A DNA stretch of 6,618 nucleotides from an uncultured Bacteroidales bacterium (GTDB lineage: Bacteria; Bacteroidota; Bacteroidia; Bacteroidales; Paludibacteraceae): the NCBI GenBank assembly GCA_903899865.1, contig CAIUKZ010000090.1, positions 1-6,618 on the forward strand. The letters are read 5' to 3'. Below, one piece after another: positions 1 through 5,397 of the stretch. Every line of letters starts with the position of its first letter. Position 1 is the first letter of the stretch. The notes under the pieces are model-generated. The model ran no database searches. It was not told the origin of the DNA and worked only from the letters and a program-made list of their open reading frames with translations. The position numbers were made by a program, and so were the translations under genes.

Positions 1-60
<60 letters not shown>

Positions 61-168
61 ATATATTGTGTCAATTATGATTTGCTTTGAAACTGCGTCC
101 TTTAAATACTCTTATTCTTGGTGTATCCGTGCAGTCAACTATCTTATTTGTTGTCGATATTGTGAGTG

Positions 169-176
169 CAAAAGTA
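169..176 (-). promoter_or_regulatory. Candidate Bacteroidota -7 promoter element upstream of tRNA-fMet
   Basis: On the minus strand this reads TACTTTTG, a full match to the TAnnTTTG -7 consensus known for the Bacteroidota primary sigma factor. It lies in the 211-base gap between phoR and the tRNA gene, in the orientation of the tRNA. No convincing TTG or TTTG -33 element is visible at the usual distance upstream; the sequence there is TGGTG. Transcription starting just downstream would give a 5' leader of about 100 bases, long for a tRNA gene but removable by RNase P. A single eight-base match with four fixed T/A-rich positions could be chance. Confidence 0.4.
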
Positions 177-233
177 GTATATTTTTTTGGTTTTACACCA
201 TGTATTCTTGAAAATAATTCATTTATTGATGGG

Positions 234-244
234 TGACGGCGTCA
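234..244. repeat. Short perfect palindrome TGACG-G-CGTCA downstream of phoR
   Basis: The 11 bases form a perfect inverted repeat, TGACG and CGTCA around a single central G, 28 bases past the phoR stop codon. The one-base centre makes it a poor RNA hairpin: folded, only three pairs remain around a five-base loop. No run of T follows on the minus strand, so it does not look like an intrinsic terminator. It could be a small operator-like site or chance. Nothing else recognisable lies between phoR and the tRNA apart from the promoter-like element, and no clear terminator for phoR is visible. Confidence 0.25.
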
Positions 245-271
245 ACAGTCAGATAATTAGGCTTCTATCCG

Positions 272-2023
272 TCAATGTTTACATAATGAAAACACAAAAC
301 TTAATCCTCCCGTAGGCACATTTTTGGCTGAGATGGTTCCATGATGATAGAAAATGGCATTTTTTACAATTGCCAATCCCAATCCGGTGCCTCCTAGCTT
401 TCTGCTCCGACCTCTATCGACCCTGTAAAACCGTTCGAACAATCGATTTAGATGTTCCTGAGCCACCCCACTACCATTATCGGTAAACGAAAAATAATAG
501 AAGCGTTCATCCTCTCTGTAGCAATTAATGTCAATGGTAATACGTTCGCCCGCATGAGCCAAGGCATTGTCCAATAGGTTCCTGAATATTGAATAGAGAA
601 GCGACCGATTGCCATTGATGAAAATTTCATGACCAAAGTTTGTGTGAATTTCAAACTCCCGTTGTTCAATCTGTAAATTAACGTCATTGAGTACATCCAA
701 TATCACCTCCGAAATATTGCATTTTTCCTTCTCGAACAACCGTTTTGCTTCATCCATTTTGTTCAATGTGGAAATGTCTTGCAACAATGCTGTCAGTCGC
801 TGTGCTTGCAGAAACGAGCGTTCGATAAAAAACCGTTGTCGTTCTTCATCCAGATTTGGATTCTCCAATATACTCTCCATATATCCCATGATGCTACTTA
901 CTGGGGTTTTCAGTTCATGCGAGATGTTTTGGGTTAAGTGTCTTTTTAGTTCATTTTCATGCTCTTGAACTGAAATGTCGTTGATTGATATTTCAAAAGT
1001 ATTATCCTGAAAAACAATACATTGAACAGAAAATACTCGACCACCTTTTTCAATAAGTATTCGTTTTCGAGTCAACTCGTTATTAAGAAAACTTTGGTCG
1101 ATGAAATTTGTAATATCAGCAAATTCGGGTATGGAAAAAATTTGATCCGAACTTTCGCATTGTTGGTCAGAGAGTATATTGGTGTATTGGATAAAGTGCG
1201 TGTTGGCAAGTATTTCTTTTTTGTCCGAAGAAAATATCCCGAGTCCTTCCTGAGAAATTTGCAAGTGCATGATCAATTTTTCTCGTTCTCTTATTACTTC
1301 ATCTTTGGTTTGTAACAATAATTTGTAAATGCGCACAATATTTCTACTTATCTCACCTAGTTCATCTTGAGGAAATTCGATGTTGGTCTCCAAAAAGTCT
1401 TCTGTTTCAGCTTTTTGGGTGAATACCCTCAATCTGTCAATGGATTCATAAAAGTTTTTTGAGATCAGATAGAGCGCACCTACTGCAAATATGAATACCA
1501 CCAACATGAAGTAGATAAATGATGTATTCGCTTTGAGCATGGTGGCCAGATTGACATTATATGGCAAAGCACTTCTTACGTAACGGTTTTTGAAGTGATG
1601 AGCCACATAGTAGTAATCTATGCCAGTGGAGTAGGAGTGTCTTATGTATTTTCCGAATTCAGATGTTTGAGACATTACTATCTCGGGTCTAGTCAAATGA
1701 TTGGTGGTGGGTGAGCCTTCATTGATTGACGAATCATAGATTACATTTCCTGCTTTGTCTATCACTGTGACTCTTATTGAGCTTTCAGGAAACAGGCTTA
1801 CATATTGTTGAAGTTCATCCCAGGTGGGGTTTTGCTCGTTGATGTAATTGTTGATAATGAAATTGTAAGTTGTTAACTGCTTATCAAGCTGTTCGGTGCG
1901 AAAGTGATGTTCTCTACGATATTGGAATACTGATATGATGCTCAACATCAAAAGAAAAATGCTGAAGAAGTAAAAAAACAGCTTTTTATTCAGACTTAAA
2001 CGTTTGAATTTGTATAGACTCAT
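272..2023 (-). CDS. phoR: PhoR-type phosphate-regulon sensor histidine kinase
   Basis: This 583-residue membrane histidine kinase is expected to phosphorylate or dephosphorylate PhoB according to phosphate supply. In order it has a membrane helix (about 14-34), an extracytoplasmic sensor of about 130 residues (35-167), a second helix (168-188), a HAMP linker (about 188-240), a PAS-like domain (about 250-350), and the kinase core. The sensor contains the motifs RVTVIDKAGNVIYDS (84-98), NHLTRPEI (108-115) and IRHSYSTG (127-134), which resemble the single extracytoplasmic PAS fold of Bacillus-type PhoR/ResE kinases. The kinase core is intact: H-box NISHELKTP with H369, N-box around N482 and N486, DNGSG (515-519), FERFYR (529-534) and GGTGLGL (544-550). 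It starts 12 bases after phoB, so the two are surely cotranscribed. Its ATG has no Shine-Dalgarno sequence, as is usual in Bacteroidota. The partner assignment rests on its place beside phoB, phoU and pst. E. coli PhoR lacks the large periplasmic sensor. Confidence 0.93.
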   Translation of the reverse strand: MSLYKFKRLSLNKKLFFYFFSIFLLMLSIISVFQYRREHHFRTEQLDKQLTTYNFIINNYINEQNPTWDELQQYVSLFPESSIRVTVIDKAGNVIYDSSINEGSPTTNHLTRPEIVMSQTSEFGKYIRHSYSTGIDYYYVAHHFKNRYVRSALPYNVNLATMLKANTSFIYFMLVVFIFAVGALYLISKNFYESIDRLRVFTQKAETEDFLETNIEFPQDELGEISRNIVRIYKLLLQTKDEVIREREKLIMHLQISQEGLGIFSSDKKEILANTHFIQYTNILSDQQCESSDQIFSIPEFADITNFIDQSFLNNELTRKRILIEKGGRVFSVQCIVFQDNTFEISINDISVQEHENELKRHLTQNISHELKTPVSSIMGYMESILENPNLDEERQRFFIERSFLQAQRLTALLQDISTLNKMDEAKRLFEKEKCNISEVILDVLNDVNLQIEQREFEIHTNFGHEIFINGNRSLLYSIFRNLLDNALAHAGERITIDINCYREDERFYYFSFTDNGSGVAQEHLNRLFERFYRVDRGRSRKLGGTGLGLAIVKNAIFYHHGTISAKNVPTGGLSFVFSLCKH

Positions 2024-2035
2024 ATTTTATCTAAT

Positions 2036-2731
2036 TTAGTCCTCGAAGCAATAACCATACCCTAGTCTTGTCACGATATTTTTTCCGTATGGTCCAATTT
2101 TTTTGCGAAGTCTAGTGATGTTTACGTCAATAGTTCTATCTAGCACTACCACTTCGTCAGACCATATTCTTCCCAAAATTTCATCTCTTGTAAATACTCT
2201 ATTCCTGTTTTCTAAGAATAACTTGAGCATTTCAAACTCTTTTTTGGTGAATGACAAAGCATGACCATCTAACAGAACTTTTTTCTTGTCCAAAATCAAC
2301 TCCAAGTTTTCATAAGATACCACCTGAGATTTTGCGATTTCAACAACTGGGTTTGCTTCGGCTACCCGTCGAAGTACTGCTTTGACTCGTGCTAGTACTT
2401 CGCGTATGGAGAAGGGTTTGGAGATGTAATCATCCGCTCCGATGCTAAATCCGGTGATTCTGTCATTCTCAGAGTCTTTGGCAGTGAGGAAGATGACTGG
2501 AATAGATGTTGTGGCTGGATTGTCTTGCAATATTTTAGCCATTCTAAATCCAGACATTTCACCCATCATCACATCAAGTAATAATAGATTGTATGAGGTG
2601 ATGTCTTTTTTTAAAGCTTCTTCGGCTGAGTAGGCCACATCCACCGAATAGCCCTCTGTCTCTAAATTGAACTGTAGTATTTCACAAAGATCTTCTTCGT
2701 CATCTACAACTAAGATTCGAAATGGACTCAT
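2036..2731 (-). CDS. phoB: PhoB-type response regulator, OmpR/PhoB family
   Basis: This 231-residue two-domain transcription factor is expected to bind DNA and switch on phosphate-starvation genes once phosphorylated by PhoR. The receiver domain (about 4-121) has the acidic pair D10/D11, the phosphoacceptor D53 in LLLDVMM, T83 in FLTAKD, and the conserved K105 in SKPF. The C-terminal winged-helix domain (about 135-231) has the family signatures LSFTKKEFEML (159-169), the recognition-helix region DRTIDVNITRLRKKIG (198-213), and the terminal hairpin TRLGYGYCFED (221-231). Its length matches E. coli PhoB (229 residues). It is followed 12 bases later by phoR and lies 110 bases after phoU. The ATG at 2731 fits the domain start; the leader is a short A/T-rich tandem repeat with no Shine-Dalgarno sequence. 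The PhoB name, rather than another OmpR-family regulator, follows from the pst-phoU context. Confidence 0.94.
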   Translation of the reverse strand: MSPFRILVVDDEEDLCEILQFNLETEGYSVDVAYSAEEALKKDITSYNLLLLDVMMGEMSGFRMAKILQDNPATTSIPVIFLTAKDSENDRITGFSIGADDYISKPFSIREVLARVKAVLRRVAEANPVVEIAKSQVVSYENLELILDKKKVLLDGHALSFTKKEFEMLKLFLENRNRVFTRDEILGRIWSDEVVVLDRTIDVNITRLRKKIGPYGKNIVTRLGYGYCFED

Positions 2732-2737
2732 ACTTTT

Positions 2738-2753
2738 AAGAATTTAAGAATTT
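2738..2753. repeat. Two tandem 8-base copies just upstream of phoB
   Basis: AAGAATTT occurs twice without a gap, and partial matches extend on both sides. On the minus strand this gives AAATTCTTAAATTCTT ending 6 bases before the phoB start codon. It occupies the ribosome-landing region, where Bacteroidota leaders are normally A/T-rich and unstructured. It may tune initiation or be a low-complexity repeat without function. The rest of the 110-base phoU-phoB gap (2732-2841) shows no TAnnTTTG element and no clear terminator. Confidence 0.5.
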
Positions 2754-2841
2754 AAAACACATTGAAAATGATATGATATATTGCTTCTCTGATTGGTGAT
2801 TTTAATATTGCGAACAGATTAATCGCTTTGATTTTTTTTGA

Positions 2842-3516
2842 TTAATAAAATAGACTGGGTTGCGAATGTTTGAGAACTTTAGCATCAATATAGAAAAATA
2901 TTTCTTCTGCAATATTGCTACAATGATCGCCTATTCGTTCCATTTTTCGATATACGCCTATCAGTTGAAGGCAGTCAAACGCACGATCTGGATTATATTG
3001 TATATACTGAGCGATAAGTTCGGGTGCTTTGGCATTGATAGCATCTACGGTGTTGTCTTCTGAAAAAATTGCAGATGCAAGCTCCGATTTTTCGGTTTCA
3101 AATGCATCCAATCCTTGTGTCAACATCAATTTTACTTGGTCTATCATTTCACTCAGATTGGTTTCCGAAATAATCTCTGCGTCCAATATTAATGTTGGGT
3201 GTGCAATCAATGTTCTGGCTACTCCATAAGCAAAATCGGCAATGCGTTCTAAATCGGCGTTTATTTTCAAAACGGCCAACACAAATCTTAAATCAATAGC
3301 CACTGGCTGATAAAGTGCCAGTATGTGTTCACAAGCATTATCTATTTTCAATTCATAGGCATCAACCATTTTCTCTCTAAGCGTCACTTTAAGCGCCAAA
3401 TCTTGATCGAAAGACAGCATTGCCTCACCCGCATGACTTACTTGAGTGATTACCAACTTCCACATCTCTATCAAGTCAGTCCGAAGGGTCTGTATTTCGT
3501 GTTCTAAATGTCTCAT
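2842..3516 (-). CDS. phoU: Phosphate signalling complex protein PhoU
   Basis: This 224-residue all-helical cytoplasmic protein is expected to associate with the Pst transporter and PhoR, repressing the phosphate regulon when phosphate is plentiful and restraining uptake. It has the two repeated three-helix units of the family. Each carries the metal-cluster signature: LERIADFAYGVA (89-100, with E90 and D94) in the first half and MERIGDHCSNIAEE (192-205, with E193 and D197) in the second. The stretch AIDLRFVLAVLKINADLERI (73-92) is also typical. The length is slightly below the 241 residues of E. coli PhoU, with nothing obviously missing. It lies between pstB and phoB in the same orientation, the standard context for PhoU. 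The ATG at 3516 is well supported: an in-frame TAA lies 12 bases upstream. No Shine-Dalgarno sequence precedes it. Confidence 0.95.
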   Translation of the reverse strand: MRHLEHEIQTLRTDLIEMWKLVITQVSHAGEAMLSFDQDLALKVTLREKMVDAYELKIDNACEHILALYQPVAIDLRFVLAVLKINADLERIADFAYGVARTLIAHPTLILDAEIISETNLSEMIDQVKLMLTQGLDAFETEKSELASAIFSEDNTVDAINAKAPELIAQYIQYNPDRAFDCLQLIGVYRKMERIGDHCSNIAEEIFFYIDAKVLKHSQPSLFY

Positions 3517-3574
3517 ATTAGTACGTAATTAGTAAATAAATTCTCATGATTTTTTGACATATTTCCATTAGTTC

Positions 3575-3594
3575 TGCCTACTACAATGCCTACT
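3575..3594. repeat. 8-base direct repeat, 12-base period, in the pstB-phoU gap
   Basis: TGCCTACT occurs at 3575-3582 and again at 3587-3594, separated by ACAA. On the minus strand it reads AGTAGGCA-TTGT-AGTAGGCA. It lies about 60-80 bases before the phoU start. Two direct repeats with a four-base spacer resemble in outline the Pho box of proteobacteria (two 7-base repeats with a four-base spacer, 11-base period), but the bases differ and the period here is 12. The same 8-mer occurs once more at 5991-5998 inside the pstC coding region. A regulatory role is speculative. No TAnnTTTG element was found in this gap. Confidence 0.45.
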
Positions 3595-3623
3595 TTAGCA
3601 AATAGCTTGTATTCCCTCCTTTT

Positions 3624-4376
3624 TTAGCCGAATCTACCAGTAATGTAGTTTTGCGTAGAGAGTTTTTGAGGATTGGTAAAGATAGCTGTAGTTTTGTCAT
3701 ATTCAATCAATTCCCCTAAATAAAAATACGCAGTTTTGTTGCTCACACGCGATGCTTGTTGCATGTTGTGAGTAACAATTACGATAGTATATTCCTGCTT
3801 TAATTCATGTATCAGGTCTTCAATTTTTGTGGTTGATATTGGGTCAAGTGCAGAAGCTGGTTCGTCCATCAGCAACACTCTAGGCTTCACAGCCAGTGCC
3901 CTAGCAATACAAAGACGTTGTTGTTGTCCCAGCGAAAGAGCAAAGGCTGACTTTTTCATTTTTTCCTTCACTTCGTTCCACAGAGCCGCCGCCTTCAATG
4001 ATTCTTCTACTCGTTCTTCAATCAGTGTTTTATCTTTAACGCCATTCACCCTAAGTCCAAACGCAACATTCTCAAAAATCGATTTTGGAAATGGGTTCGG
4101 TTTTTGGAATACCATCCCTACTTTTTTTCTCAATTCATCAACTCGTACCGATGGTGCGTAAATATCCTGCCCGTCCACTATTATTTTTCCACTGATACTC
4201 ACACCTTCAATCAAGTCATTCATCCTATTGATCAACCTCAAAAAAGTAGATTTTCCACAACCCGATGGCCCAATCAACGCCACCACATCGTTTTGTTCCA
4301 CAGACAGGTTGATGTCTTTCAGTGTATGAAAATTGCCATAATAAAAATCCACATGTTGGGCATCGATAGTTAGCAT
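3624..4376 (-). CDS. pstB: Phosphate ABC transporter ATP-binding protein PstB
   Basis: This 250-residue cytoplasmic ATPase powers phosphate import through the PstC-PstA channel. It is complete and of normal family length. Visible motifs are Walker A GPSGCGKST (36-44), Q-loop Q91 in VFQKPNPFP, signature region LSLGQQQRLCIARAL (147-161), Walker B VLLMDEP (167-173) with catalytic E172, D-loop SALD (175-178), and switch histidine H203 in VTHN. VFQKPNPFPKSIFENVAFGLR and the QQQRLCIARAL stretch are characteristic of PstB rather than other ABC ATPases. The one oddity is the signature motif: the first glycine of the usual LSGGQ is leucine (L149, codon CTG), while the second glycine is kept. That position tolerates change in other ABC proteins, so activity is probably retained. 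It follows pstA after 111 bases and precedes phoU by 107. The ATG at 4376 agrees with the family start. Confidence 0.96.
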   Translation of the reverse strand: MLTIDAQHVDFYYGNFHTLKDINLSVEQNDVVALIGPSGCGKSTFLRLINRMNDLIEGVSISGKIIVDGQDIYAPSVRVDELRKKVGMVFQKPNPFPKSIFENVAFGLRVNGVKDKTLIEERVEESLKAAALWNEVKEKMKKSAFALSLGQQQRLCIARALAVKPRVLLMDEPASALDPISTTKIEDLIHELKQEYTIVIVTHNMQQASRVSNKTAYFYLGELIEYDKTTAIFTNPQKLSTQNYITGRFG

Positions 4377-4442
4377 ATCAAATTGTATAAAATTTAGAAA
4401 GTAATAAGTTGAACAATAGTATCATTTATTCTCTAAATGGTG

Positions 4443-4476
4443 CTAATGTAATGAAAAATTATATTTGTTAAGCAAA
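4443..4476 (-). promoter_or_regulatory. Possible internal promoter between pstA and pstB
   Basis: On the minus strand there is a TTTG (4473-4476), then 22 bases, then TACATTAG (4443-4450), followed by CACC. The second box matches TAnnTTTG except for an A at the sixth base, and the spacing lies within the 17-23 bases reported for TTG/TAnnTTTG promoters in Flavobacterium. A transcript from here would have a leader of about 60 bases before the pstB ATG and could serve pstB and the genes beyond it. The region is very AT-rich, so a chance match is quite possible. The TTTG also forms part of a weak 5-base inverted repeat, ATTTG/CAAAT, at 4463-4477. Confidence 0.25.
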
Positions 4477-4487
4477 TCCAGTGCTCA

Positions 4488-5354
4488 TTAATTGGTTTTT
4501 ACTTTATTTGCAAAATATCTTCTCGTAATATTTGCCAATATATTCAATATCATTACTATGCCGATTAACACCAATGCTGTGCCATAAGCCACTCCGCTTG
4601 AGCCCTCGATATTTGTACCAGTGGTAGAAATTACATACAGATGATAGGGTAATGCCATCACTTGGTCAAATAGGCTGGTGGGCAGTTTGGGCAAAAAATA
4701 GGCCGCCACAGTAAATAATATTGGAGCTGTTTCACCACTCACTCTGCCTATTGATAGTATCAATCCTGAAATAATATTTGGAAAGGCCATGGGTAATATT
4801 ACTTTTCGGATGGTTTGCAATTTTGTTGCTCCTAAGGCTAGACTACCCTCTCTAAATGATGGGTCAATAGATTTCAAAGATTCTTCTGTTGTCCTTATTA
4901 TCAATGGAAGCGATAGCAGACCTAAGGTGAGGGAACCTGCTAAAATGGAATCACCAAATCCAAGTGTGTTGACAAATAGTGACATTCCAAACAGCCCAAA
5001 TATCACAGAGGGAACAGCGCCTAAATTATTGGTCATGAATCTAATTAATGCAATTGCACGATTATTGGCAGCATATTCATTCATATATATTCCTGACATG
5101 ATACCAATTGGAAAACTAAAAAGACTACTCCCAAGAATGAGATAGAGTGTTCCGATGATTGCAGGAAAGATTCCTCCTTTGGTCATTCCTTGCTCAGGCG
5201 ATTGGGTCAAAAAATCCCAACTTATCACCTCGATGCCATGATACACAATGAACCCTAGAATTATTAATAACAATCCTACAACAGAAAAACTCATCAAACG
5301 AAACATCGTGAATGCGAATTTTTGAGAAAACTGTTTGTTGTTGATGCTGTTCAT
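4488..5354 (-). CDS. pstA: Phosphate ABC transporter permease PstA
   Basis: This 288-residue inner-membrane protein forms half of the phosphate channel together with PstC. About six membrane helices can be seen, near residues 22-40, 66-90, 108-130, 137-155, 190-218 and 257-280. The cytoplasmic EAA loop that docks on PstB is EGSLALGATKLQTIRKVILP (169-188). GGIFPAIIGTLYL (60-72), NNLGAVPSVIFGLFG (109-123) and SIGRVSGETAPILFT (201-215, with R204 and E208) are typical PstA segments; the last corresponds to the charged motif of Pst permeases. The length is close to that of E. coli PstA (296 residues). It begins 43 bases after pstC and is probably cotranscribed with it. The ATG at 5354 leaves a short hydrophilic N-terminus before the first helix. 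No Shine-Dalgarno sequence is present. Confidence 0.95.
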   Translation of the reverse strand: MNSINNKQFSQKFAFTMFRLMSFSVVGLLLIILGFIVYHGIEVISWDFLTQSPEQGMTKGGIFPAIIGTLYLILGSSLFSFPIGIMSGIYMNEYAANNRAIALIRFMTNNLGAVPSVIFGLFGMSLFVNTLGFGDSILAGSLTLGLLSLPLIIRTTEESLKSIDPSFREGSLALGATKLQTIRKVILPMAFPNIISGLILSIGRVSGETAPILFTVAAYFLPKLPTSLFDQVMALPYHLYVISTTGTNIEGSSGVAYGTALVLIGIVMILNILANITRRYFANKVKTN

Positions 5355-5376
5355 AGATAGAAATTGTTATCCGACA

Positions 5377-5395
5377 AGATTTTTTTTGAAAATCT
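5377..5395. repeat. AT-rich inverted repeat in the pstC-pstA gap
   Basis: AGATTTT (5377-5383) and AAAATCT (5389-5395) form a perfect 7-base inverted repeat around a 5-base loop, filling much of the 43-base gap between pstC and pstA. As RNA it would be a weak hairpin with a single G:C pair. It starts 2 bases after the pstC stop codon and is not followed by a U-run on the minus strand. It is therefore not a convincing terminator; at most it could mark an RNA processing or stability site between the two permease messages. Confidence 0.35.
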
Positions 5396-5397
5396 AC

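Noticed and set aside
687..1315. Plus-strand reading frames of 93 and 97 residues opposite phoR
   Set aside because: They are antisense to the conserved kinase and PAS-region coding sequence and show no protein-family features. They are by-products of the phoR codons.
2800..2841. Plus-strand GCGA/TCGC hairpin followed by a T-run, like a terminator
   Set aside because: It would terminate plus-strand transcription, but no plus-strand gene is present. The stem has only four pairs with a nine-base loop.
3602..3622. Minus-strand AAAAAGGAGGGAAT in the pstB-phoU gap, looking like a strong Shine-Dalgarno site
   Set aside because: No start codon lies at a workable distance. The nearest TTG, about 12 bases on, opens a three-codon frame, and phoU begins about 90 bases later.
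3829..4373. Plus-strand frames of 110 and 89 residues opposite pstB
   Set aside because: They lie fully opposite conserved ATPase motifs, with no plausible product and no promoter or leader.
5357..5376. CGGATAACAATTTC on the minus strand just upstream of pstA, identical to part of the E. coli lac operator region
   Set aside because: Only one half of the operator is present, with the wrong spacing of the other arm, in a phosphate operon of an unrelated phylum. Chance similarity.
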